DNA of 64,000 nt from Suillus spraguei (Eukaryota; Basidiomycota; Agaricomycetes; Boletales; Suillaceae): positions 124,001 through 188,000 of the forward strand of contig JABCPU010000084.1 in the NCBI GenBank assembly GCA_016800925.1. Reading direction: 5' to 3'. Made by a program: the position numbers and the translations under genes. A model generated the notes under the pieces. It ran no database searches, was not told where the DNA came from, and worked only from the letters and a program-made list of their open reading frames with translations. Below, piece by piece: positions 10,897 through 23,881 of the stretch (the stretch's first letter is position 1; each line of letters starts with the position of its first letter).

Positions 10897-11559
10897 TATT
10901 GTAGCCGTGGGAAGTTATAACGTTGCCAACTTACAAATTTCCGGGTCCGGGTCCAAATTTTTTAGTGATATAACTGGTATTATCGATGCGTGTTCTGTGA
11001 ATGACAATTGCGTTTGAATTCTGGACCATCATATTCCCACTTTCTTCGTGCAGGACATCTCTCCATCTCATTTACGTTATCGGTATCTGCTATCGTCATT
11101 CGTCCACCTTCTCTCACATCATTCTGACCATTATACCGCTTGGTGGCCTTTCATCAATACATGTCATTTGTCCAGCTATTTTGTAGGTTCGTCAAGAGCA
11201 GTCGGATGTTGACGCTAATCTCTTGACCTACTCTATCCTTTATTCCAACAACTCCAGCTCTTTGACATCTGCAACGTACCATACACGCAGACTTGGATCC
11301 AGGACGGGATAGACGACAATGATAAATATACTGCGTATTGATGCACAAAAGAAATATCCTATAGTACTAGACGCAAACTCGCACACAATTCACTTCTACA
11401 AGACGATCCGCGCTCACTCGTATTGCTATATTCTAATCGTAGTATACCGAAACTCAAGTAGCCCGCATAGCCTATTTGAGAAGAATTCGTATAACATTCA
11501 AATATGTATGCTGCTTTGCGTCTGCAAAACGATGCTTCGTATACTTTGGCAATTCCATA
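10897..11559. other. Intergenic, downstream of the aspartic protease
   Basis: No coding signal was recognised. The short frames here lack consistent splice sites or known motifs. Part of it is the 3' flank of the minus-strand protease gene that ends at 11560. Confidence 0.4.
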
Positions 11560-13065
11560 TTAGTTGGATTCACGTTGATTGAATATGTTTGGGGCAAAAC
11601 CGACTTGCTTCCTGCCGCTGTCGAACACCGTGTAGAAGCGCTGGAGGAATACGTAGCCAATAATAAAGTCATACCCTGCGCCAGTTTCAAGTGCTTTAAC
11701 GACAAGATATATCTCATCTTCACCGCCCGCAATCCTCTCATTGAGAGAACGAGGCCAGATCTGCGCATTAGGGATGAGTCTGTAGACATACTGTGCAAAT
11801 GGTTAACAAGGGATGTGAGGGCCAACAGAATTGACGTACACTGCCAATGTGGAAGTTCAAGTCACGTAGGGCATTGTACTGGTCAAGGGAAATCTGAAGA
11901 AGACCATTCGCCGGATTCACAACACCGCCGGTTGCATCTTTGTACTTGTCATAGGCACCTATCGAACGCTGATGAGACCATTATTACTCGTTGCACTCTG
12001 AATACACACCGATGGCAAGGTAAAGAAAGGTGGTACCGCAATCCACGATGCCAACGGTGTAGTCCAAGATAATTGCATTTCTACTTCTAATACCCGGGCC
12101 GTAGCTGATCTTCTGACTGATACCCCAATACCGCGATGAGGGGCCAGTGGTGGTGATATCACTGAAACAAAACAATTACTATCAGTCTCGATTGATCCAG
12201 AAGCTGAGGTGCCTTACGTGTACTTAATGTTACCGTAGTACTTCGTAGGGTTGGTTCCACCAAAGGTAAGCTCTCCACGGTTGACTGTTCTTGCAGTGAC
12301 GGGCCGGAACAAGATACCAACAACGGACCGACGAATGGTGCCTTGCTGACGCATGAGGTCAATGATAGTCGGGAGTGTTTTTTCTGGCGAATCTCGTAGG
12401 GCGCCGCGGCCTGACGATGCAGGCCCGATGCCAAGGACACCATCAGCGTCGTTGCCCCACGGAGTAAAAGTAACGCCGAATTCCATCTCGCGGACCACGA
12501 TGTTCTCAGTGAAATATATGTCATCTACCGATATAGTTCCTACAGATACTAATTGTAGGTATTTTCAACTTATGATATTGTTGTATGTCATACCTTCGAA
12601 GGAGCCATAACGGTAATTGACCGCCACAGCCTCGTCAGTGTCTTCGCCGCTGTCGCCGACGAACGGAATGTTGGCGCCAATCCATGTGGTCGCGCTAGCG
12701 CTGTCGAGAATTAAGTTGTCTTCAATAATATGTTAGAAGCCGCATGTGTTCTCAGTGTCGAACTTACAGGTTACGGGGGGATCGCCAATGGAAACCTTCA
12801 CGGTGTAGCCCCACAATGTGTCCCCCAAATCGGCGTTGAGCAAAGGAACTTTAGGATGAGTATAAACAGCATCATCACGTCGGCCATGCGTGCTGTATTC
12901 CCCAAAGGCCGCCAAGCGAGCTTCATCATGCCGCGAGAGGTCGGTGATATTGGAGAATGCTAGCCTGCTGGTAATGGGGAGGGTGATGGGGGAATCGCGA
13001 ATTTCAACGGGCAATCCCGTGACTGAGAAAGCCAGGAGTGGGAACAAGAATATAACGGAGAACAT
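11560..13065 (-). CDS. Secreted A1-family aspartic protease with altered active-site motifs
   Basis: Six exons (12768-13065, 12594-12719, 12218-12539, 12010-12161, 11840-11958, 11560-11790) join to 415 residues, all with GT-AG introns and in frame. An N-terminal signal sequence (MFSVIFLFPLLAFSVTG) and a propeptide precede the pepsin-like domain (YTVKVSIGDPPV near residue 86). The first catalytic loop, normally DTGSS, reads DSASA at 105-109, followed by TTWIGA. The second reads VDCGTT at 288-293. Both catalytic Asp residues remain, but Gly and Thr of the loops are replaced. The C-terminus FIIGYVFLQRFYTVFD is canonical. It probably acts in the secretory pathway or outside the cell, with reduced or changed activity. 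The reading frame is intact, so this is not an obvious pseudogene. Confidence 0.9.
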
Positions 13066-13870
13066 GACTGTAATACTGGAAAGTTATATCATACTCGGTT
13101 ATATATGTGATAGCGAACGCGATGGCAATGCTCGCACCTTAGCCACGTCAGTCCCCCTCGAAAAAGTGATAACGAGATAGTTGCGATACGAGTCATCGCG
13201 AGTGCAAGGGTTCGATAAGATGTGGCAAGAGATGGTTTGCTTTTAATCCTGGTATGTCAAATTTCTGGATCTCAGTGTTGTCAGGTGCCAGTCAGCACTG
13301 AGTGACTTCATTTGATTTGACCTGACAAGAGAACGGTGATATTCACTACGGAAATGAGAGTTTGCTTTGGCCTGCACAGGGTGCGAAAAGCGGAATATAA
13401 ATATAATCGGAGGTGGGCAAATCTCGAGGTGATAAAAGTAGCCTTCTAATCCGACGTAGGAACACTGACTATTGCAGAGTTTGAATATGGATTGCCATTA
13501 CCATTCCGACAACTGAATTATATCTGGTTTGTAGTGTCCGCATGTCTAATTTCAGTCTGGATACCATTCGGATAGTATCTGAATACACAGCTATCATATG
13601 AATATAGAAGACAGCAAGTGCGTGGTTGGATTTAGCTGCTCACCTGGGAAGATAACATCACACACCGTGTGAGGGCGAAACGTGACTTTGTTGGGTTGGG
13701 CCATGGCAGAGAAACTGATTCTGGCGTTGTCAAGGTCAGAAAAACAGTAAAGATTTCAACAAATGACATTACACACCGTATGAGAATGGGCTGTCGCCAA
13801 AGCACTGCCAGCATTGAAACCACGTACTTCGTTGTTGGATAGACTGTGACAAGCCATCAGCATCAGGCAA

Positions 13871-14130
13871 GCAAGCCAAAAGACGAGAACCTGCACCAAC
13901 TGAGAGCGAGACACAGCCAGAGCATCATTCAACATCGAGCCAAAAGACTAGAACACGGCACTCTCTGAGAGCAGGACACGGCCAGAGCATCATCAGCGTC
14001 AGGTAAACAGACTAAACACATACTCTGAGAGCGGGACGGAACAAGACGCTATCAGGGTTAGGTATTAAGCGAGCCAAAAGATGAGAACACGCACCGGCTG
14101 GGAGTGGGATGTGACCAGCGCATCATCAGG
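13871..14130 (+). repeat. Minisatellite, ~70-75 bp unit, about four copies
   Basis: Each unit contains GAGCCAAAAGA(C/T)(G/T)AGAAC, then CTGAGAGC(G/A)GGAC and CCAGAGCATCATC. Units differ by substitutions and small indels. Confidence 0.65.
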
Positions 14131-14781
14131 AATCAGTGAGTCAACAGATGAGAAAGGCCATCAGCAAACTACAACTTTTCCTACAGACTCACCCTCACAG
14201 TGTCACAGACACCACACGGTCTCGAAGTTCCGCATCGAGCGTTTAAGGTTTGATCTGAAGCTTCGGTCGGGGCGTAGAGGATACACAATCCTTACAGTGG
14301 CACTGGGATACTGGGGATTTTGTGAGTCTGTGGCACACTGTGAGAACTGTGGCTCTGTGGTTCTAGGATCTGGAGATTCTCCACCACGGATGCGAAAAGC
14401 GTTACCTTTCGTATCCGAGTCACGCGGATACATCCTTCCTCTCACCTTATTACTTCACTGCCGTCCTCAATCCACATGCTTCCAGTCCCTGTTACTATAT
14501 AACTCGTTATCTTTGTCTACATTCAGCCCTTTTCCCTCGTTACTGACACATTATTTTCAAGTTTCCGCTGATAAACACTATACAGCCTCGTTGTCCTGTC
14601 AAAAACTAACTCACTCGATCTTCGCGCCCTCTTTATTTTCTGTGGCGCGTCCATGACGAAACCTCATCATTCTCTGTATAACTAGCTCATGTACACTCTG
14701 GTATAAACAGCGAATTCTCACCTAGAAGATTCCCGCTCACAAGCACCTCAGAAAAGCCCTTCAAACGTCCCGTCCTGTCAC

Positions 14782-14829
14782 ACTAGACTTTTCGAGGCAA
14801 GTGACGGACACTGCCTCGAAAAGTCTAGT
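14782..14829. repeat. Perfect 18-bp inverted repeat with 12-nt loop
   Basis: Arm 1, ACTAGACTTTTCGAGGCA (14782-14799), pairs perfectly with arm 2 (14812-14829). The paralogous sequence near 56200-56245 has only a degraded version of one arm, so the perfect hairpin is specific to this copy. Confidence 0.8.
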
Positions 14830-15506
14830 CCTGCGCATATCTACCTACGACAATCAATTCCTTGCCTCTATCCGTTATCGCTAACACTCATCTCTTATCT
14901 CTCTCTTGTTTCGTTCACAATTCCCTGCCGAACTCGACCTCAGACTTACACCACAGTGCCACGGCCCACAGAACTCACAGAATATATCACAAAAATTTCA
15001 CTGAGTCTTTTTTTTTTTAGTTGAAATCAACACTAAGCCTTAGCATTTACAAAATGTTCATCGGTAGTCGCATACTCTACAGCCTCGTATTCTCCAAGCT
15101 CCGCCCCATCACGAAGCTTCACGGCAAAGTACTTTTTTGACCTGTGGCAATGTATGCTATAAGCGTGTTTTTGTCGCATTTACGAGGCTCTTGGTTGACC
15201 TAAAGTGCAGGCCCCTTACTCTAAAAAGTGTCTATCATCAAGACGGCGGCCTTGGAAAGATGGGAAGCGAATAGGTGTATGATTATCTTTAGTTATCCAA
15301 CTATACTGCATACTGTGTTTCACTACCTAAGTACGTCATTGCCCGTTCAATGATCATGATGATAGTCACTCTTGCCAGCATCCTTTGTCCCGTCGTCCCA
15401 AAACCTCGAATCAATACCAAAACTAAAGTGGAACTGCATAAAACCGAATTCTCCTCGTAGTCTGTGATGATAGACAACTATTAGCCCCACCGAGCATCTC
15501 CTGTGC

Positions 15507-17251
15507 TTATACACCATTGCCAGTTGATATATGCACACGCTCCTGGAGAGCGATTGAAACCATATCATTTATCGCGTCGTGATCGGCCATGAGCCTAGCG
15601 TGATATTCTCGAATGCTAAGGATCAGGCGAGGTCCCAGCACAAACATCTGCATCAACTCCAAGAGCTGAAGCAAGCCATAATAAGTCTGAGTTTCCAGAA
15701 AAATGTGGCCCTATCGAAATTATAAACTATCGTCCATGCAGAGGTAAGTGAAAGATTGACATACCGTTGAGCGATGTGGAGAGAAATTGGTAATGAGCCG
15801 CAAGCAAGAAACGGCAACGAAACTACCACGTCCGACTCTTTAGTGAAAAAAGGAAACGATAATCACAATATGAGCTCACCTCGCAAAGTAAACAACGTGG
15901 GATCTGATTAACACTGTGAAACAGTCCTTGATAATCCCTCCTGCCGAATATAGTCGCAGTTCACGAAAGTGTTTGACCGCAATCCAGACCGCGAGAGACA
16001 ATGTGAGGGCCTCCCACGCAATGCAGAGTATCCAACTAATGGAATACAGAAATAACAGATATTCCGGATAGCCAATCGAACACTGATAGGTGCTGGAGAG
16101 AACGAGTGCCTCTAGTATCAATGAGTCCCATGCACATGTGTTCATCCACAATTAAACGTACCTCCTGACGTATGTATTGTCATCCTCACGGTGTTCGCTC
16201 CATTGAAAATGCTGACAGCCAGGAAGGTGACAATAAGAGTTATCAGGATCTTTCTAGATTCCTGATACATGGCATACAACCGAGCGATGATGATGACTTG
16301 CAGCATGTTTCAGTCAAGCCAATATTACTTCTCACAAGTGCAGAGCTCACCCCACAGCATTGCAAATGTCAAATAACCTGTCCAATCTCGTACGACGTAC
16401 AAAATAAGGCCTGATGAATCTAGTTAGCGACCAGCATCGGGTAGCATACAAGCCTCGGGTAGCATACACTCCGAAAGACTCACATCTGTGAAAGGATAGT
16501 GTGGCAGTCATCAGTGAACCACGAAGCTGTTAAAGAATCGCACACACTCCTACAGGGTTTCATGATTAATTGGAGCGGAATGGCAAGCATCGGTGCAGAA
16601 GACTCACTGTATCTGTCAGCGAGATGGTCGGAGCACTGTCTGTATGCCGTTGGTCAGAAGCAGTAAAGGCAGTAATTATACTAAGGAGACATACCCAGTA
16701 CGCCCAGGCTGATTATGAGAGATACACGATTAGCACAACAGCGATTGTTTAGACCTCCGAACATACGCGGCATATAAGATTCCAAGGTAGTGTACCTAAG
16801 ACACTTTCAAGTTGGCACGGCACGACAACCACGACAAAAAAGCTACGCACGCCAAGATACAGGAATGTCATTAGGGACCAGCTCTGCCTCTGGAATTAAA
16901 CGTGTTATCATGTGTGTTCGTTCTTTGAAATGAGCCTCTACTCACCCAGACCAGTTCGACCTATAAAATCAAATATTATTAGCGAAATGGCTGGTCCGGT
17001 CGTAGCATTAACATACCGCTTGTCCGAATGTAAGCGCTGAAAATACATGTAAGCTATCAGCAATTCCTTGATATTATCACGCTCACCCCAATCATAGAGT
17101 AGTACAACAAAGGCGGCAACTGCAAAGCGCAGTCAAGATTAGATTGAGACATCAGTTTCAATATCCAGTTACCCTCACCTACAAAATAACTGTAACGGCG
17201 ATATAAATTGACGGTCGGCCACAAAGCGGGATTATCTGAGACTGTGATCAT
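15507..17251 (-). CDS. DUF6533 multi-pass membrane protein, copy 1
   Basis: Many short exons read from ATG at 17249-17251 (MITVSDNPALWPTVNLY). The DUF6533 signature follows: YSYFV-VAAFVVLLYDW, ALTFGQA, VELVW, RQSWSLMTFLYLGV, each across GT-AG introns. Later exons give MLQVIIIARLYAMYQESRKILI, then YQCSIGYPEYLLFLYS and a helix WILCIAWEALTLSLAVWI. The C-terminal block is LGPRLILSIREYHARLM, and the protein ends HISTGNGV at the TAA at 15507-15509. Such proteins have several predicted helices and are strongly expanded in mushrooms; their role is unknown. Paralogues lie at 56294-58057 and from 63813. The exact borders of middle exons were not all fixed. Confidence 0.85.
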
Positions 17252-20200
17252 GCTGGTTATGATGGTAGCAGTCGTGCTAGATATATCTTGCGAATGAAGA
17301 GATTCTGACTAGGAACGGAAGAAGGACTGGGTAGGGTAACAGTCAGAAAAATGTATATAGAACCGCAAATAAAAGGACTCACCTCAGACTTAGAACAAAA
17401 AACTATTCGAGGGGAAAGGAATTAGTACGGTCATTGAGACTGAGAATCAAAGGTGAACGTGCATGAAGCGTGTAACGAGGAGTGATTGTGTATGTAAAAG
17501 AAACGGATCATCAAATACGTATAAAAGTGATACCGATAATCATATCTTAATAGGTCATCGTAGCGGCGTGAACGCCAAGCCCCGACTCGCCTGACTAATT
17601 CAATATACATTGACAATGGACGGCCCGAATTCGCTTGCGAGTATAGGGCACTGTCAGACAAAGAGGAAGAAATCAAGAAAGGCAAGTGTGCCAGTCATAT
17701 GTCACACAAACATGAGAGCCAATGGAAGATAGATGAAGAGCACATTGATGGACAAGGTGAGCTGACTATTGCATGACTTTTGATGGGCACTGGAACTGTA
17801 TAGTGTGTGATGACCGTGACAGCGAGCCAAACTGAATATGGATAAGCGGACATCTTCACGGCTCTTTCAAGGCGGCGAGGAAGCTCATCCAGAGGCGCGG
17901 GTACCCAAAGGACAGAGAAGGCAGCAATCAATCGTGCGGTGGTAGCATTATCATCAATAGAAGCCAAAGATTAAAGGGGAGAGGCACACAAAGCACGGGA
18001 CACCACAACCTCCACTCCGTATGTGATCCACCTCTGCAGCAAGCAAAATATGAGCACGAGAATACCACATGGTCACGACGTCAATACGCCTATGCCATCA
18101 AGTAAAACGGATACAGCAGGTGCGTAAGAGCCGCACCGAAAACAAGACTTACTGTGAAGTGAGAGAGAGGAGTGTAACCAGGAACAGATTGCACCGAAAA
18201 TATGTCTGGTTGGTGCTCCAGATAGTCATGGTATCATAGACCATAAAACAAGGGATATGCGAGTACTACCTGTAATTCATTATGTGGGGGACAATCATCA
18301 CATTGGAGAACACGGGGGTGCTCGGCGCTCGCGAGTTCGTTCACAACTTGAAAGTCAAGTACAATGGAAGAGAGTATCAACAAACCGAAGAAAGAAAAAG
18401 TGGAGAGCAGGAATGATACAAGATAGTAAAAGGGAAGGAGTACAAAGGTGAGGCGGCCAGGCCTTGAGGCCTTGGCAAGTTGGGACGGTGTGACCGATCA
18501 TTGGAGATGCACTGTGTGTGAGAGATTGAGAAAAAAGTTCCCGCGTTGACAGATTCCTTTATTCTGCATAATGAGGTCGCCTACATGCATAACAACAATT
18601 GTTATTACAGCTTGCAAGCGTACGTCCAGGACCAGGAGTGGAAACAAGGCCATTCTTCCTTTGAACTCGAACAGTGCGTGCGCTCTATTTGAGGATGGGA
18701 AGTTCAACGGCCGCAAGAAGGGCAAACAGAAAGACGACACAAAGCTCGAGGCTCACATAGTCAAGATTCAATAATGCGAGCCGCAGGCGCCACTCCCCTA
18801 CTAGAGTCACTAGACAGATGTTCTAGCTCACATCGAGTTCAAGAGAAAGACAGACACGAAGAAAGTGATAAGTTTTAAACTATATTGATAATCGCACTCG
18901 ATTCGTATGAAGTGAATGACGTCCTACATATGTTCCTACCAAGCCAGGATATCGATATCTGCCATCTTAAAACCGAAGTTCCGGCGCCAAGCCCTTCAAA
19001 GGCCCCAGTAACACCCTGCGTCCGACACTCCACGTAAGTGATTTAGTCTCTGATACTAGATAGTCCCACGAGTCCGTGTGTCCGCGCATCGACTCTAGCA
19101 CACACACACAATACTTGATGAAATATCGTCAGATTAAAGCTCTCACTTCTCCTTTGATAGTAACTTCGTTACTTCAACTTCTCTCCCGGGCCTTAATACT
19201 AGTACCGCATCCATCTGACTAATATGAAGCCTCCTCACCTTCACAAAGGGATCAGGCTTCAACCTCATTCAAAATCTTCCGCGATTTATGGTGCTGTTGT
19301 ATGCTCTGCAATGATTCAAGCTTGAGGATGTGAGCCGAAACAAGGAGCTCAAGTTGAAAGGACACGATGCCACGAATTTAAAATCAAGGAGAAAGAGTGA
19401 TGCATTACGGACTGCAAGGACTCGCCACCGATGTGGTCTCCGTCACTAGTAAAGCACTCGCAAAGAATGACAGCGACTTCCAGGATGTGATGATGGCAGA
19501 GACGGGCCGCACTAGCGAGCTGACAACGTTAAGGAGATCGCTAAGGTGCACCCTACCATTCAAGAGCATATTCTGCTGCTGCTCTGGGCCTCTGGCACCA
19601 CACGTTCACAAATCCCATGTCCATCATTCAAAAAGTGCTTGGGTTCCGGAAACCACCACGGCTAGTTGCGTACTCTACATTCTCGTATTCCGAATATCAC
19701 AAAGCTTCACGACAAAAAGCTTTTCACCGTCTGGCGTCAGTGCATCCTATGTACGTGTTTCATTGAATTTATGTGGTTCTTTGTTGACATGGTAGGCTAC
19801 TTTACCTTGGAAGGACAAACCCAACTGATCGGTGTATCAAACGACGGCGACATATCTCGTTGGCGAATGTAATGGGCCCTTGGGACAACAAGCGTACGGA
19901 ACTTGTGTTACAGGCACGTTCTACCGCGGGGATTGCACCCCTTTGACGAGTGGGTTAGAGTTCTTTCTCGATTATCAACCCCTGAATCTCCAAACTTCTG
20001 AATCGGACATAGATCGGTCATCATGGGAACTCCTTGTGAAATGTTTTTGAGGTGCTCAATACAGCCGCCCACGATCGCCGTAGTCGCATTCGCCTAGTTC
20101 AACAGCGATCGACGGAAGGAGCAGGTGAGCAGAAGCCTTCATCATTAATCAGTATTAGATATGAATAACTTGTTAGGCGAATTCACAGGTACAATTAGGT

Positions 20201-21396
20201 AAAGCTCAGTAATCCTTCACCTTCAGTAATTTTCTTTCGTTGTTACGCTGTATACTTTTTTGTGTTTCATCAGTTGCCCACGGAATACTTAGACGCATGA
20301 TGGTGTTCAATTGTGTTATTTTTTCTCTCCAAAATGGTAAAAGATAATACAGTGTGTGGAGTCTCCGGGGCCTGGACAGCGTGAGACAAATCATACTGCA
20401 CCGACCAGCTTTGTATTATATCATACCCATTGACATGACTTACAGCAAGGGAAGTAAACCGTATCGGATTATTGCTGAGTGCACCAGCTAAGAAGGCGGC
20501 GCCCTGCCACCCCAGTCACTTGGATTATACACATACTATCAGTCATGATGGCTTGGTCATCGTACTTCCTTTCGCAAACTTTATCATCCCTGCAGGAACG
20601 TCCACACTGTGCTCATTCAACTTCGCACTGCAACGAGTTATATATAAACTTCTACGAAGGGTATCCTAGGTTGTTTCCTTACATTCGTTTCTTGGAAATG
20701 CCATTCAAGCAGTTACAGATCATCATTCTGATTAACATTCATCTAAGCCTGCAGAAGCTGAAGCTTACCGTAAATGTAAACATATATCCTGGATGCTTAC
20801 GACATCAATAGTCACGTGAGCGTTCCTTTACAGACAGACTACCATCATCATTTGCTCATTTGTATCACACCTTGAAATCCACGGTTTTGTCGTGTTAATT
20901 CTCGCCTGATTCGTTTAGTATTTCCCGCTGTCACTCCGTTGGACTTCCATCAACTCCTTTATCTTGTCAACCGAGTCTTCGACCATACTCTGAATCTGGA
21001 TAGTCGTCGGGATGGTTGCAAATTATCATTGGCTGAGACACAGCTCTCACACAGCTCTCAGATTCTCGGCCCCCCAATCTGACTCACAAGTGAGGTAAAC
21101 TTGACTATCAAATATACTTGTTCTTCCAATGATAATCGATTTTCATCGGATCTACTATGCATTATCCAACACGGCCAAGAGGTGCTCAAAGTCTCAGCGC
21201 TTCAACTCTAAATATGACCGCGGCTCGCGGGTGCATTGTCAAGCTGTCAGTGTCAACAAGGTTACCACGCAATTCAGGCATTTAGCGAACTAGCGAAAAA
21301 AATTAAATTACATTTATCGAATGTTATAACTGAAGGAACGTTGTTCAGGTTCTTGATCAACTGACTAGCACTCGCTTTTCAGAGTTTGTTCTTGCT
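17252..21396. other. Four-kilobase stretch without a supportable gene
   Basis: Short frames on both strands show no recognisable domain or consistent splice pattern. On the minus strand 17690-17970, hydrophobic stretches (LSINVLFIYLPLALMFV) end in stops and could be a dead membrane-protein gene. 19665-19810 resembles 15060-15210 (TACTCTAC...CTCGTATTC...AAGCTTCACG). 20800-21390 is the upstream region of the P450. Confidence 0.4.
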
Positions 21397-23518
21397 ATGT
21401 CGTCGGACCGCGTGACGGGTGGGCTTACAGGACTTCTTGCTGCTGTTGTAATCGGCATCGCATTAAGAAGCTACTTTGCCAAGCCGAAGCTGCCTCCCGG
21501 TGTTCAACTTCCACCAGGGCCGATGTCGCTCCCAATTTTAGGTAGCGCACTGGCAGTCGATGTAAACGCGCCTTGGGTTACTTATGAGGCATGGGGCAGT
21601 CGATACGGCAAGTGATTTCTCAAAATGCTGACCCCTGTGCAGGCCTAATTGATGTTGCTTATATAGGGGACATAGTTTATACCAAGCTTTTTGGTCAGGA
21701 CAACATAGTTGTCAACTCTGAGGAAATCGCAAGAGATCTCCTTGAAAATCGGTCGCAAAACTACTCTGACAGACCAGAGATTGCAACTAATGAATTGTAT
21801 GGCTTATGGAAAGATTAAAATGTTTTCGTCACTTAATCCTGATTTAGATTTGGCGTTGACCACACTACTGCGTTCATGCGATACAATAGCAGATGGCGTC
21901 TTCATCGCAAAATTTTTCACCAGTCATTCCGACACGATGTCGTACCCGATTTTCGGCTTATGCAAGTGGCAAAAACCCACGAACTTCTAATGAATCTGTT
22001 AGAGGATCCTTCGGGCTACCTAAAACATCTTGAAGTGTGAGCAAATTCAAATTTCTATGGATTTGTACTCGCCGTTGGCATTGACAAGCCCTCCAGGCAC
22101 GCAGGTTCTACCATCATGTCTGCCGTGTACTCATATGACGCAGCACGTCGTAATGACCATATAATTGAACGTGCATCATTGGCTCTGGAGATCGTATTGC
22201 AAGAAATGAGACCGGAGGTAGCTGCGATATTCAGCGCATTCCCCTCCCGTAGGCCACGTCGCAATTATTTCGCCAGTGTCTTACTGTCTGATCTGTAGTT
22301 CTCCGTCTCCCGTCTTGGCTACCTGGCATGCGGCTCAAGAGGATTTCACCTTTAGCTAAGCGGTTAGCGCTTGAAAACTTGGAAATTCCATTCGCGTACA
22401 CAGAACACGGCCTGGTAAGTGCAAGGTGACGCAACGTGTTTTATTCACAATCAGTTTTTAGGCTGCCGGAACCGTCTCTTCTTGTATGGTCGCTGACCAT
22501 TTGCTGAAGCTCGACGAAAGCAACGAAAATTCGGCTTGGCAGAAGAAAGCAGTAATGGATTCTGCGGCAACTGCAGCTGGGGGTGAGCACGTCAACACAA
22601 TGTCATCTCCCAGACTTATAGAATCATTTCGTGAACAGCCGGCACTGAGACGGTAGGCAGGAAATGATGGATAACCAGCTCAATACTGACCATTAATAGA
22701 CAGCGGGAGTATTAATGAACTTTATGCTTGTGATGATTCTCTATCCACACATACAAGAAAAAGCGCACAAACTCATTGAGAACGTGGTTGGTACAAAGAG
22801 ACTGCCGACGTTCCAGGACCGACCGTCCTTACCCTACATTGACGCCATTTTACGTGAGTGCCTCCGGTGGCACCCAGTGTTCCCTCTATGTGAGTTGCTC
22901 ACCCAATACGACAAGAACACACTACAGTGATCAGTTGCAGCGATTATGCATGCTGCCGTCGAAAGCGACGTTTATAACGGTTATTACATCCCCAAAGGTC
23001 TGTGGGTTCCTCCTGTTCTGATTCACTTCATATTGATTTGTAGCGCAGGTGCTACGGTCACCCCGAATGTTTGGTATGAACGATAATTATTCATGGGATC
23101 CCTGATATCCAACTTACTCCTGTGCAGGGCGATGTGTCATAACGAAGCCAAATACCCAAATGCGTCTGAATTCAATCCTGACCGTTTCCTCAATGAGGAT
23201 GGTACTCTGACAGATGATACCGTCAGTATTGTCTGGGGATTTGGACGAAGGATATGCCCAGGTAGACATCTCGCTGAAGCGTCTGTATGGTCTGCGATGG
23301 TCCACTTGCTCGCCATTTTCAAATTTTCAAACGCCAAAGACGAGAATGGTAAGGAGATCGAGATCAAGCCACGGTGGGAGGGAGGGCTTACTGTGTAAGT
23401 GGTCTTTCTATGGAGACATACCTAGGCTGAAGTGTATTCCTATAGACGACCCGTACCATTTCCTTGTTGCATCACTCTCGGAATGCAGGAACGGATATCA
23501 CAGCCCTGCAACATCTGA
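21397..23518 (+). CDS. Cytochrome P450 monooxygenase (E-class, microsomal type)
   Basis: An intact gene of about a dozen exons, roughly 500 residues. A membrane anchor (GLLAAVVIGIALRSYF) is followed by a proline-rich hinge (LPPGVQLPPGP). Further landmarks are YGDIVYTKLFGQ, the helix-C motif WRLHRKIFHQ, AFPSLLRLPSWLPG, helix I AAGAGTET, the ExxR motif RECLRWHP, FNPDRFL, and the heme loop WGFGRRICPGRHLA. The first intron (21608-21666) must use a GC donor, GCAAGT, to give YG-DIV. The second intron is 21797-21847. The heme loop has Trp in place of the usual first Phe. The protein ends QERISQPCNI. It is an ER enzyme, and the substrate cannot be predicted. Confidence 0.9.
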
Positions 23519-23881
23519 TTGCAGTGTCTGTTTAGGTTTGTACTAGTACTTCGTATACGTATTTATGTTGTGGGACAGGACAGGACATATCATATGTAAT
23601 GTGTCATCTATGTCACAGTGCAGCGCTAGCTAGCATTCGTCATAGTTTAATGCTACATACAACCAAATGGTTCTAACAGATAGCCTTTGCGGTACTAAAA
23701 TGTAAAATCAAAGCTTCGAAGCGCTGAATGCTTAATTTATCTGAACAACAACCCTGCGTACTGGGGATAGAATCGAATATGAAGTATGATCTACTGTACA
23801 CTCGGTAACATCTGATTGTATCGGAAATCTCCCATAATGTGTGCATAGCTGCAGTTCTCGACAGTATAAGGTCTGCAAGTG

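Larger units (their letters stand above)
13066..15506. other. Gene-poor region with repeats between protease and DUF6533 gene
   Basis: No gene is supported. It holds an inverted pair TGTCAGGT/ACCTGACA near 13287-13336, a duplicated ~20-bp ACATCACACACCGTGTGAG-like motif (about 13648 and 13765), the minisatellite at 13871-14130 and a perfect hairpin. 14380-14960 is paralogous to about 55780-56360, the 3' flank of the second DUF6533 gene. 15060-15210 resembles 19665-19810. Confidence 0.5.

Noticed and set aside
14081..14656. 191-codon plus frame
   Set aside because: It starts in a minisatellite and crosses C/T-rich duplicated flank sequence; no domain, and its paralogous region at 55.8 kb does not keep the frame.
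17690..18300. Minus-strand hydrophobic frames as a receptor or DUF6534-type gene
   Set aside because: Stops interrupt each segment and no characteristic motif could be matched.
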